This document shows positions 41,476 through 50,866 of a stretch of DNA of 64,000 nt, piece after piece. The stretch spans positions 1,860,001-1,924,000 of the forward strand of contig NZ_FOYV01000001.1 in assembly GCF_900115175.1 (NCBI RefSeq), in the 5' to 3' direction. The notes beneath the pieces are model-generated. The model saw only the letters and a program-made list of their open reading frames with translations, was not told the DNA's origin and ran no database searches. How positions within the stretch are numbered: the first letter of the stretch is position 1; the number at the start of each line of letters is the position of its first letter. The position numbers and the translations under genes were made by a program. This stretch comes from Marinobacter gudaonensis (GTDB lineage Bacteria > Pseudomonadota > Gammaproteobacteria > Pseudomonadales > Oleiphilaceae).

Positions 41476-42765
41476 CTAAAGCAGCGGTGGCAAAGGAATT
41501 TCCTCGCCATTCACATCCAGCACCAGGTCCTGCAGGTCGGCCTTCATAACCAGACGATTGCCCTGCTGCACCAACAACCCCTGCTTGATGAGAGGCGCCA
41601 GCTGAAGCTGGAGCTCCGGATACTTCTCCACCAATGCCAGAGGCAGGCTCAGGTTCAAATCGCCGGTCAGCCGCTGCATGACCATCAGCATCTCGGCTTT
41701 TTCGTCGGCGGTCAGCTCCGGGTGACGAATCTCGGCGCTGCCGGTCACCTGTCCCTCGGGCGTGGTCACCAGCAACTCGGGAAACCCGAGGCTGAAGCCG
41801 GCGGCCGCCAGGTCACGTACCGCCTCATTCACCTGCTGCATGGCCTCCATCTGCTGCTCGAACGCCTCAGGCCCCGCTCCGGAGGAGCTCATGGCCGCAC
41901 TCTGCAGATCAGTAAATCCCGTCATCAGGGCATTCCAGGCCTCGACCTCGAGATCTTCCAGGGCAAACACCAGGCGTTGCGGACCGTAAGAGTCATCCGC
42001 CAGGGAGACACCCTCCACCTCGAACGCCACCCGCGAATCCAGACGCTGCCCCGAATCAACTGCCTCAGAGCGGCTGCGAACGGAAATGCGATCAAGCGTG
42101 ACGGGCAGTTCCTGGGCCGCATTGAGGCTCAGGGAGTTGACGGCCATTTCACCCGAGCCGACCCATACCTCGCCGGTAAGGTGGTTCATGGTCTGCTCCA
42201 CCCGGAGATCAGACAGCCGCAGATTGATATCAGGTCCCGTAAGTGCAAGCGCGGGCCAGACCAGCAAGGCATCGGCACTTGAACCGGCATCGCGGATTTC
42301 AACCCGAACGAGGCCGCCGCTGGTTGACAGCGACTCGCCGGTGTCGACGTCCACCATCTCCATTCGCGGCGCCTCGAGTTCAAACACTGCGGTACCCCAG
42401 AGCCGGGTTTCCAGGGTCAGCTGCGGCTCCTGATCAGGAAACCAGTCCTCTCCGCTCGAAGACCAGCCGCCCAGTGGCTCGAAATCCATCAGGCTGCCCG
42501 TCACACCATGGGTAACGTCGGCCTGGAAGTCGAAACGTCGCGACTCCCCGGTGTCCGGGTTGATCAGGCTGACGGTGCCGATAACTTCGGAACCCAGGAT
42601 TCCCCGCTGGTAATCCCCCGTTTCCAGCCGGACAAAGGGTTGGTTGCTGTTTACTTCTTTCGTTGCCTGCTGCCACTGCTGCTGGGTGAGATACCCCACC
42701 CCCCAGGGCAGAGCTCCGGCCAGCACCAGCGCACCAGCGCCGGCAATCATCCATTTGGCATTCAA
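41476..42765 (-). CDS. YdgA/DUF945 family envelope protein
   Basis: This 429-residue protein has an N-terminal membrane anchor (~5-25) followed by the DUF945 pattern: YLTQQQWQQATKEVNSNQPFVRLETGDYQRGILGSEVIGTV. The rest is a repeat-like beta-rich periplasmic body ending QGLLVQQGNRLVMKADLQDLVLDVNGEEIPLPPLL. Family members are abundant but of unknown function. It lies 26 bp after ppk on the same strand. Confidence 0.8.
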   Translation of the reverse strand: MNAKWMIAGAGALVLAGALPWGVGYLTQQQWQQATKEVNSNQPFVRLETGDYQRGILGSEVIGTVSLINPDTGESRRFDFQADVTHGVTGSLMDFEPLGGWSSSGEDWFPDQEPQLTLETRLWGTAVFELEAPRMEMVDVDTGESLSTSGGLVRVEIRDAGSSADALLVWPALALTGPDINLRLSDLRVEQTMNHLTGEVWVGSGEMAVNSLSLNAAQELPVTLDRISVRSRSEAVDSGQRLDSRVAFEVEGVSLADDSYGPQRLVFALEDLEVEAWNALMTGFTDLQSAAMSSSGAGPEAFEQQMEAMQQVNEAVRDLAAAGFSLGFPELLVTTPEGQVTGSAEIRHPELTADEKAEMLMVMQRLTGDLNLSLPLALVEKYPELQLQLAPLIKQGLLVQQGNRLVMKADLQDLVLDVNGEEIPLPPLL

Positions 42766-42791
42766 ACTGCGTTCTCCGTTGGGGATTGAGG

Positions 42792-44933
42792 TCAGGGCTT
42801 GCTGGTCAATCGTTCAAGCAGAACCAGCTGGGAGGCCATGCGCTCTTCGCCCTCGGCTGGCTGGTTCTGGAGGTAGCTGCCGTCGGGCTGCAGCATCCAG
42901 GACTGACAGTTATCTGCCAGGTAGGTGTCCAGGTCTTCGCGTACCCTGGCGGCCAGGTCGGCGTCGTCAATCGGAAACGCAGTCTCGACACGGCTCAGAA
43001 GGTTTCTCTCCATACCATCCGCGCTGGTGCAGTAGATATCCGGCCGCCCGTTGTTGCCGAAGTAATAGACCCGGGTATGCTCCAGGAACCGGCCGATGAT
43101 AGACCGAACCCGAATATTATCGGACAGGCCAGGCACTTCCGGACGAAGGCAACAGATGCCCCGGACAATCAGGTCGATTTTCACCCCCGCCTGGGACGCC
43201 TTGTACAGGGCCTTGATCAGCTGTAACTCCGTCAGGGCGTTGAACTTGAGGATGATGCGGCCTTTTTCGCCATGGCCAGCTTCACGCTCAATCAGGCTGA
43301 GCAGGCGCGAATGCAGGGTGAACGGCGAATGGAACAGCTTCTTTATCTTCAGAGCCTTTCCCATGCCGGTCAGCTGCTGGAACAACTTGTTGACGTCATC
43401 GCCTACGGACTCGTCGCACGTCATGAAACTGTAGTCGGTGTAGATACGGGCATTGCCGGCGTGATAGTTGCCGGTCCCCAGATGCACGTAGCGGCGAAGC
43501 CGGCCTTCCTCCCGGCGGACGATCAGGATCATCTTGGCGTGGGTTTTGTAGCCAACCACGCCGTACACCACAATCACCCCCGCCTCCTGCAGGCGGCTGG
43601 CCAGCTCCAGGTTCTCGGCCTCACTGAAGCGGGCCCGCAGCTCAATGACCGCCGTTACTTCCTTGCCCCGGCGTGCGGCGTCAGCCAGGGCTTCGACGAT
43701 CTCGGAATCGGCACCGGTTCGGTACAGGGTCTGACGAATGGCCAGCACCTGGGGATCCTTGGCGGCCTGCCGTAACAGATCCACCACCGGACTGAAATTC
43801 TCGAAGGGGTGCAGCAGCAGGATGGGCTGTTTGCGAATGGCGTCGAACATCGACTCCTTGCTGCGGATCTGCTTTGGAATCGAGGGCGAGAAGCCCGAAT
43901 AGGTCAGATCCGGCCGGTCCACCAGGCTGCCCACGGCCATCAGGCGGGTCAGGTTCACAGGGCCGTGCACCTGGTAGAGGTCCCGCTCGGTCAGGCCAAA
44001 TTCCTTCAACAGGAAATGCACCAGTTCCTCAGGGCAGTTGTCGGCCACCTCAAGACGCACACCGTCACCAAAACGACGGCTGAGCAGCTCGCCACGCAGG
44101 GCCGAGGCCAGATCTTCCAGGTCATCCTCAAGCTCAAGATCGGCGTTGCGGGTCAGGCGGAACTGGTAGCAACCCTTCACCTCCATGCCCGGAAAAAGCT
44201 CGTCCGCATGGGCGTGGATCATGGAGGACAGGAACACCAGGTTGTCACCGCCGCTGCACACCTCATCCGGCAATCTTACCAGGCGGGGCAGCGAGCGTGG
44301 CGCTGGCACGATGGCCATGCCGGTTTCCCGGCCGAAAGCATCCTTGCCATCCAGCTCGACGATAAAGTTCAGGCTCTTGTTGACCAGACGAGGGAACGGG
44401 TGCGACGGGTCCAGTCCGATCGGACTGACCACCGGCAGGATCTCTTCCTCGAAATAGGTCCGCACCCACTCGGCCTGCGCGGGCGTCCACTCCCGGCGGC
44501 GCACGAAGTGGATATTCTGCTGTTCCATTTCCGGAATCAGCACGTTGTTCAGGATGTCGTACTGTTCGCGGATGTATTCGTGGGCCACCCGGCTGATTTC
44601 CGACAGCGCCTGCTCCGGCATCATGCCGTCGGCGCCCACCGTTTCCCGGCCGTACTTCATCTGCTGACGCAGGCCGGCGACCCGTATTTCGAAGAACTCG
44701 TCCATGTTGCTGCTGAAAATACAGCAGTAGATCAGGCGATTGATCAACGGATGGGTGGTATCCAGGGCCTGCTTGAGCACCCGGTAATTGAACTGGAGCT
44801 GGCTCAGCTCCCGGTTGAAGTAGTTTTCCGGGGCATCGAGATTGATCTCCTCGCCCACCGGGGGCACGTCCACCGGCGCCGGGACACTGCGCTCCTCCGT
44901 TGCCACCTGTTGCTTCGCCGTTTCCGTCGTCAT
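42792..44933 (-). CDS. ppk1: Polyphosphate kinase 1
   Basis: This 713-residue enzyme shows all four PPK domains: the N domain starts NYFNRELSQLQFNYRVLKQA near residue 37, and the catalytic C1/C2 domains hold YKTHAKMILIVRREEG (phosphorylated His near 455) and HLGTGNYHAGNARIYTDYS. It makes polyphosphate from ATP reversibly at the membrane. hemB lies upstream on the same strand (50 bp); the ppk-hemB neighbourhood is also seen in pseudomonads. Confidence 0.96.
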   Translation of the reverse strand: MTTETAKQQVATEERSVPAPVDVPPVGEEINLDAPENYFNRELSQLQFNYRVLKQALDTTHPLINRLIYCCIFSSNMDEFFEIRVAGLRQQMKYGRETVGADGMMPEQALSEISRVAHEYIREQYDILNNVLIPEMEQQNIHFVRRREWTPAQAEWVRTYFEEEILPVVSPIGLDPSHPFPRLVNKSLNFIVELDGKDAFGRETGMAIVPAPRSLPRLVRLPDEVCSGGDNLVFLSSMIHAHADELFPGMEVKGCYQFRLTRNADLELEDDLEDLASALRGELLSRRFGDGVRLEVADNCPEELVHFLLKEFGLTERDLYQVHGPVNLTRLMAVGSLVDRPDLTYSGFSPSIPKQIRSKESMFDAIRKQPILLLHPFENFSPVVDLLRQAAKDPQVLAIRQTLYRTGADSEIVEALADAARRGKEVTAVIELRARFSEAENLELASRLQEAGVIVVYGVVGYKTHAKMILIVRREEGRLRRYVHLGTGNYHAGNARIYTDYSFMTCDESVGDDVNKLFQQLTGMGKALKIKKLFHSPFTLHSRLLSLIEREAGHGEKGRIILKFNALTELQLIKALYKASQAGVKIDLIVRGICCLRPEVPGLSDNIRVRSIIGRFLEHTRVYYFGNNGRPDIYCTSADGMERNLLSRVETAFPIDDADLAARVREDLDTYLADNCQSWMLQPDGSYLQNQPAEGEERMASQLVLLERLTSKP

Positions 44934-44983
44934 GATTCCTCGATTCCAGTCAGATCGCCTTCAGTGGCGATACATACATTTCG

Positions 44984-46144
<1,161 letters not shown>

Positions 46145-47182
46145 TTACCGGATGGAATCCAGGGCCTCGGCCCGAACCTGTTCCGCTTCGTTGAAATGAC
46201 GACCACGCAGTCGTTCAAGTGCATCCGCCAGTTCCGGTTCGGCCAGTCCCGACGCGAGCAACCGGTCCCGCTCCGTGGCGTAGGCCTGCCAGCGCCTGTC
46301 CCAGGCATTCTGCTCCTGTTCTACCCGGGCAAGCCGGTCGGCAGCCTCTGCGCCAAAGGCCTGTTCGCGCCAGGCCTGCAGTGCCTTTGGATCATCAGCC
46401 AGTGCCTGTCGAGCCTGCTCGTAGTCGGAGAAACGCCGGGTCTGCTCACGGGCTTCGCGCAGGTGCTCAGGCAACAGACGTTCGGCCTCGCGCTGCGCTT
46501 CACTCCGCTCAGCGGACGAGAGGGTGTCGTTGCGCGCAATCCGTCGCAGCTCAAGCTGGAACCGGTCGTTGGCTTCCTCATCGGCAAAAAAGGCGTCGAC
46601 AGTATCTGCATCCAGCCAGGTCCGGCGCAACCCGTGAACCTCGGTCATCCGGCGCTGCATTTCGCCGATGTCATTGGCAGCGGCGCTGCCATAGGATTGC
46701 TCAAGCTCAGAGACCGCCAGTTTGTAATCGAGATAGGCACCCAGAACCGATCGGGCCTGGGATCGGGCGGGCTCTGGCAGGGAGTCGAGTGCCGACTCAA
46801 TGCGCGCCACCAGCTGTGGCAGCGTCTCCTCGCCCAGCGCCGACAGGAAGTACTCGAACAACGCCCTCAGCTCGGCGGTCGGGATGAGATTGCCCAGGCG
46901 ATCTGTCCGCGCCCAGCCATCAGGCACCGCGGTGCCCCGGAGGGACGCGGGCAGGGTCTCCGGCACCCGGAGAGCCACACCGTCACTGACCAGGGCGGAT
47001 GGCTCCTTGAGACGGCCTGGCGACACCGCCGGTGGCGGTAGCGCTGGCGCCTGGACCAGTGGCTCAGAGTTTCCTGCAATCTGGTCTGGCACCGTGTCTT
47101 CGGGCGTCAGCAGCAGGCCGAACAATGCAACACCCGCACTGATCACCAGCAGGCCGACGGTCAGCCGGGTCAGGGTTTTCAT
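46145..47182 (-). CDS. lifO: Lipase secretion chaperone (foldase)
   Basis: This 345-residue protein has an N-terminal membrane anchor (~7-26), a Pro-rich linker and the steric-foldase body. The foldase motif appears as ELRALFEYFLSALGE near residue 104, then a long helical region with several EAE/RR segments. Such foldases hold and fold one secreted lipase in the periplasm, and their gene normally follows the lipase gene. Here no lipase gene is adjacent: upstream is a SutA-like gene and downstream hemB. ATG 47182 is chosen as it directly precedes the anchor. Confidence 0.85.
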   Translation of the reverse strand: MKTLTRLTVGLLVISAGVALFGLLLTPEDTVPDQIAGNSEPLVQAPALPPPAVSPGRLKEPSALVSDGVALRVPETLPASLRGTAVPDGWARTDRLGNLIPTAELRALFEYFLSALGEETLPQLVARIESALDSLPEPARSQARSVLGAYLDYKLAVSELEQSYGSAAANDIGEMQRRMTEVHGLRRTWLDADTVDAFFADEEANDRFQLELRRIARNDTLSSAERSEAQREAERLLPEHLREAREQTRRFSDYEQARQALADDPKALQAWREQAFGAEAADRLARVEQEQNAWDRRWQAYATERDRLLASGLAEPELADALERLRGRHFNEAEQVRAEALDSIR

Positions 47183-47307
47183 GGCCACTTTTCGATTCCC
47201 GAGCCAGGAATGGATTGCACCTTGCGGTATGGGTGGCAAGGCAAACGAAATAATGCAGGAGGATAAAGCAAGGGGGCAAACGATACCGAGACCGGCATCA
47301 AAAACAG

Positions 47308-47328
47308 ACCGGGGCACCGAGCCCCGGT
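47308..47328 (-). terminator. Terminator after the SutA-like gene
   Basis: ACCGGGGC pairs with GCCCCGGT around a 5-base loop; the A-run at 47299-47304 gives a U-run on the minus strand, 16 bases after the gene's stop. Confidence 0.75.
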
Positions 47329-47343
47329 CGGTCCTGCGAGCGC

Positions 47344-47565
47344 TCAGAGGGAGCGGTTATTAAAACCCACTTCCACCTTGCGCGGCGTATCAGAACGGAA
47401 AGAGGTATCCACTTCCTGAATTTTGCCGCCCTGGCTCAGGAATGCCTCAATGTCGGCCTGCAGCTGAGCGCGCACCCGGGCGCGACCGGCTATGGAATGG
47501 TTGTCGTCGTTGTCGCTGGTCCAGCTTCCGGACTGCTCCAGGTTGCTTTCGTCGAATTCACTCAT
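47344..47565 (-). CDS. SutA-like RNA polymerase-binding small protein
   Basis: This 73-residue acidic protein ends in a segment (ADIEAFLSQGGKIQEVDTSF then PRKVEVGFNNRSL) that resembles the C-terminal half of Pseudomonas SutA as I remember it (EEFL-GGK-QEV, a basic-proline segment and a final R-S/P-hydrophobic end). SutA binds RNA polymerase and boosts transcription in slow growth. The N-terminal acidic tail here (SEFDESNLEQSGSWTSDNDDN) is shorter. A good Shine-Dalgarno GGAGAAAAG lies before the ATG, and a terminator follows. The call rests on a short motif. Confidence 0.6.
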   Translation of the reverse strand: MSEFDESNLEQSGSWTSDNDDNHSIAGRARVRAQLQADIEAFLSQGGKIQEVDTSFRSDTPRKVEVGFNNRSL

Positions 47566-47726
47566 GGTCTTTTCTCCATCAACGAAAACAGAGGGCCGAG
47601 TGCTGCACCCCCGCGGGGAAGCCCACTCCGTATCGACGGGACGCCATCGGCGACCACATCTTGGCGTCTTTATAATCCGCTTTTTCTGTCGACGCTATTT
47701 AATGGCAACGCCTTTTTTGTAAATTT

Positions 47727-47739
47727 TTGTAACTTACAA
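47727..47739. promoter_or_regulatory. 13-bp palindrome, candidate operator
   Basis: TTGTAACTTACAA is fully symmetric around a central C and lies just upstream of the predicted -35 box of the TetR gene. A further TTTGTAAA half-like copy lies a few bases upstream. It is a candidate site for the TetR protein encoded next to it. Confidence 0.5.
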
Positions 47740-47746
47740 TAAATAC

Positions 47747-47773
47747 TTGAATTTCCTCACCGAATTCTATAAT
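47747..47773 (+). promoter_or_regulatory. Predicted sigma-70 promoter of the TetR-acyl-CoA dehydrogenase unit
   Basis: TTGAAT (47747-47752) and a perfect TATAAT (47768-47773) are 15 bases apart, slightly short, about 65 bases before the TetR start. Confidence 0.55.
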
Positions 47774-47836
47774 CGTCAAAGCCTGATCGAATTGACACAA
47801 AGAATGAATAATGATTCACTGCTTATAGGAGCCGGC

Positions 47837-48469
47837 ATGGCCTATCGCGAGACCGAGAAAATGCGCCAGCGCAAGGCGCAGGCGCGCAAGCGGATTGTGG
47901 ACTGCACCTACCAATGCGTTGCCGAAGGCGGGTTCCGGAGCGCACGGGTTACCCGGATTGCGGGCCTTGCCGGTGTCGCGACCGGAACCATCTACCGGCA
48001 TTTCGAGTCCAGAGAAGACCTGTTTGCCGAGATTTTCCGGCTCGCCACCCAACGGGAGGTGGACAAGGTTGCCGAGGCGCTCGCCACCACTGGCAATGCC
48101 AGCGAGCGACTGGAGCGGGCCCTGCGGCAGTTTGCCGAACGGGCACTCAAGGGCCCGATGATGGCCTGGTCGCTGATCGCCGAACCGGTGGATCCGAAAG
48201 TGGAAGAGGAGCGACTGGCCTACCGCAAGGCTTACGCCAACCTGTTCGAGAAGGCAATCCGGGAGGGCATCGAAGAAGGCTGTATTCCGGATCAGGACGC
48301 ACGCCAGAGCAGTACCTGCCTGGTGGGCGCCATTGCAGAAAGCCTGGTTGGCCCGCTGTCTCCGACACAGGCCCATCAGTCGGCGCGCCCGAAAGACGAC
48401 AACAACGATCTGCTGGTCAATTCCATCATCCGCTTTTGCATGCAGGGGTTGACTGGCACCAGGAGGTAG
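47837..48469 (+). CDS. TetR family regulator
   Basis: This 210-residue regulator starts MAYRETEKMRQRKAQARKRI and has a TetR helix-turn-helix near residues 18-62 (GFRSARVTRIAGLAGVATGTIYRHFESREDLFAEIF). The helical C-terminal part contains RFCMQGLTG near its end. The ATG at 47837 follows TAGGAG and is preferred to an upstream in-frame start that would put a non-conserved leader before the HTH. It lies 2 bases before the acyl-CoA dehydrogenase gene and likely controls it. Confidence 0.85.
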   Translation: MAYRETEKMRQRKAQARKRIVDCTYQCVAEGGFRSARVTRIAGLAGVATGTIYRHFESREDLFAEIFRLATQREVDKVAEALATTGNASERLERALRQFAERALKGPMMAWSLIAEPVDPKVEEERLAYRKAYANLFEKAIREGIEEGCIPDQDARQSSTCLVGAIAESLVGPLSPTQAHQSARPKDDNNDLLVNSIIRFCMQGLTGTRR

Positions 48470-48471
48470 CC

Positions 48472-50172
48472 ATGAACGCACATCAACCCCGAACAGCAGG
48501 GACAGCCAGCGAGACCGACGATCGCTACCTGGCCACCACACACGAAGTACTCAACCAGCCGCCGGCGCTGGAGAATTACAACCTGTTCGAGCAGGACGTT
48601 GCGCTGCAGGAGGCTACCCTGCGGGAAGGCGCCGGCAGCGCTACGGCGGATCTGAAAGCGTTCGGTGACCTGGCCGGTGCCGCACAGACCATCGACCTTG
48701 GCTTCCGCGCCAACGCCAGCAAACCCGTCTTCAACACCCACGACCGTTTCGGGCACCGGATCGACGAGGTAGACTTCCACCCCGCGTATCACGAGCTGAT
48801 GCGAATCGCCATGGAAAACGGCCTGCACAGCAGCCCCTGGACCCATCCAGGCCAGGGTGCCCACGTTGCCCGCGCAGCCAAGTATTACATGCACTCCCAG
48901 GTGGAGGCAGCCCATTGCTGCCCGGTGACCATGACCTTTGCCGCCATCCCGTCCATCCGCAAGCAGCCCGAACTGGCAGCCGACTGGGAAGCCCGGATCC
49001 TGGCCAACAGCTACGACCCTCGCAACCTGCCGGACAGCCAGAAAAGCTCGGTGACCATTGGCATGGCGATGACCGAGAAGCAGGGCGGCAGCGACGTACG
49101 TGCCAACAGCACCCGGGCCTACCCGGTGGGCGCCCAGGGCCCGGGCCAGGCCTATGAGCTGGTGGGCCACAAATGGTTTGTCTCCGCGCCCATGTGCGAC
49201 GCCTTCCTGGTACTGGCCCAGGCGCCGGGTGGCCTGTCCTGCTTCCTGATGCCCCGCTGGCGTCCGGACGGCAGCAAGAACCCCTGGCAGATCCAGCGTC
49301 TGAAGAACAAGATGGGCAACGTCGCCAACGCCTCCAGCGAGGCGGAGCTGCGCGGTGCTCTGGCATGGATGGTGGGCGAGGAAGGCCGCGGCGTACCCAC
49401 CATCATCGAAATGGTGGCCATGACCCGATTCGACTGCATGATCGGCAGCTCCGCTGGCATGCGCCAGGCCGTGGCCCAGGCCAGCCACCACTGCCGCCAC
49501 CGCAGCGCCTTCGGCGCCCGCCTGAGCGAGCAGCCCCTGATGCAGAACGTACTGGCCGACCTGGCCCTGGAAAGCGAAGCGGCGCTGGCCTACACATTGC
49601 GCATCGCCCGCGCCCTGGACAATCAGGACAAAGAGCACGAACGCCTGCTCGCTCGCCTGGCCACACCGGTCGGCAAATACTGGATCTGCAAGCGCACTCC
49701 GAACCACGCCTACGAGGCCATGGAGTGCATTGGCGGCAGCGGCGTGATGGAAGACTGCATCATGCCCCGGCTGTTCCGGGAATCGCCGGTGAACGCGATC
49801 TGGGAGGGCAGCGGTAACGTCCAATGCCTGGACACCCTGCGTGCCCTGCAAAAGGAGCCGGAAACGCTCGACGCCTTCTTCAAGGAAGCCGCCGAAGCCC
49901 GGGGCACGGATCGACGCTTCGACCAGTTCCTGGCCCAACTGCAGCACGATTTCGCCGACATCAGCGATTTCCAGTACCGGGCCCGCAACCTGGTCGACCG
50001 CATGGCCCTGGCCCTGCAGGCCTCGCTACTGCTGCGCCATTCCGACGCCGCCGTGGCCGACGCCTTCTGCGCCTCCCGCCTGCAGTCCAATGGTGGCATG
50101 AACTACGGCAACCTGCCCTCGGGCACCAACCCGGCGGCCATTATCAAACGGGCGACGCCTGTAGTAGGCTAG
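48472..50172 (+). CDS. AidB-type acyl-CoA dehydrogenase
   Basis: This 566-residue flavoprotein belongs to the long acyl-CoA dehydrogenase branch that includes AidB. It has NYNLFEQDVALQEATLREG near residue 37, the FAD segment MTEKQGGSDVRANSTRAY, KWFVSAPMCDAFLVLAQ, the CRHRSAFGARLSEQPLMQ block and YEAMECIGGSGVMED with the position of the catalytic carboxylate. AidB responds to alkylation damage, but close relatives are simple acyl-CoA dehydrogenases. AGGAGG precedes the ATG. It is co-transcribed with the TetR gene two bases upstream. Confidence 0.88.
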   Translation: MNAHQPRTAGTASETDDRYLATTHEVLNQPPALENYNLFEQDVALQEATLREGAGSATADLKAFGDLAGAAQTIDLGFRANASKPVFNTHDRFGHRIDEVDFHPAYHELMRIAMENGLHSSPWTHPGQGAHVARAAKYYMHSQVEAAHCCPVTMTFAAIPSIRKQPELAADWEARILANSYDPRNLPDSQKSSVTIGMAMTEKQGGSDVRANSTRAYPVGAQGPGQAYELVGHKWFVSAPMCDAFLVLAQAPGGLSCFLMPRWRPDGSKNPWQIQRLKNKMGNVANASSEAELRGALAWMVGEEGRGVPTIIEMVAMTRFDCMIGSSAGMRQAVAQASHHCRHRSAFGARLSEQPLMQNVLADLALESEAALAYTLRIARALDNQDKEHERLLARLATPVGKYWICKRTPNHAYEAMECIGGSGVMEDCIMPRLFRESPVNAIWEGSGNVQCLDTLRALQKEPETLDAFFKEAAEARGTDRRFDQFLAQLQHDFADISDFQYRARNLVDRMALALQASLLLRHSDAAVADAFCASRLQSNGGMNYGNLPSGTNPAAIIKRATPVVG

Positions 50173-50200
50173 AAACGACAGAATCCAACTGAGAGATCGA

Positions 50201-50309
50201 GAACCGGCGGGGAATCCCTTTCCAAAACCTTGCGGAGCCATGGATGGCGGAGCAGAGCCTACACGGACGTATTCACGGCGTGTTTTGGAAAGGGATTCCC
50301 CGCCGGTTC
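50201..50309 (-). repeat. Palindromic element E2 just upstream of the DUF503 gene
   Basis: Two perfect 28-bp arms (50201-50228 and 50282-50309) enclose a 53-base centre. Read on the minus strand the centre begins ACGCCGTGAATACGTCC, as in E1, and later has GCCAT-CC-ATGGC as in E3. The element ends 14 bases before the DUF503 start codon, so its transcript would place a very stable hairpin directly before the ribosome site. Confidence 0.9.
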
Positions 50310-50323
50310 CTGCGCCCAAGCAT

Positions 50324-50668
50324 ATGTCCGAAGCACTCAGAAAACTCCTCAAAGAAGGCCAAGCGCCCCAGCAGCCCGTGATCACCCCCCATGTGGGCGT
50401 GCTCACCCTACACTTCCAGCTCTACGGCTGCGACGACCTCAAAGCCAAACGCAAAGTGTTCACCGCCCTCAAAGCTGTCTGGGGCAAAGAACCAGACCTG
50501 GCAGTGGCGGAAACCGCCGACCAGGAGGCTCTGGACTGCGCAACCTGGACCATCGCCGCCCTGGGCACCTCCTCACAGCAGATCACCCAGCGCCTCGACC
50601 AGGTGGAAAAAGCCATCGCAGAACGAGTGGATGCTGCCATACTGGACATACATCGGGAAATTCTCTGA
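50324..50668 (+). CDS. DUF503 family protein (YlxP-like)
   Basis: This 114-residue protein matches the DUF503/YlxP family: HVGVLTLHFQLYGCDDLKAKRKVFTALK, then AVAETADQEALDCATWTIAALG and a final ILDIHREIL. Members are small cytosolic proteins of unknown function, often near translation or ribosome-assembly genes. A ~22-residue lead (MSEALRKLLKEGQAPQQPVI) precedes the family core. No clear Shine-Dalgarno is seen, and the palindrome E2 lies immediately upstream, so expression is open to doubt. Confidence 0.8.
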   Translation: MSEALRKLLKEGQAPQQPVITPHVGVLTLHFQLYGCDDLKAKRKVFTALKAVWGKEPDLAVAETADQEALDCATWTIAALGTSSQQITQRLDQVEKAIAERVDAAILDIHREIL

Positions 50669-50866
50669 GCAAAAACGAGCTTCGCCAGCCGGGGTAGGCC
50701 GTGTGGCGTAACCTGTCGCCACGCCGTATACTACGCCCCCTCAGGGATGCCAGTGCACCTGCTCCTGGCAGGCGACCAGAAACCAATGCCGGACAACCGT
50801 ACCGGCCGTATCCGCAGGGCATCCGGAACCGGCCCTTCGGATGACCACTGAAAGTGTGTGGCGCCT

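Noticed and set aside
48376..49947. Long minus-strand open frame opposite the acyl-CoA dehydrogenase gene
   Set aside because: It has low-complexity Gly/Val/His-rich sequence, no family motifs, and is fully antisense to a clear enzyme gene; high GC content explains it.
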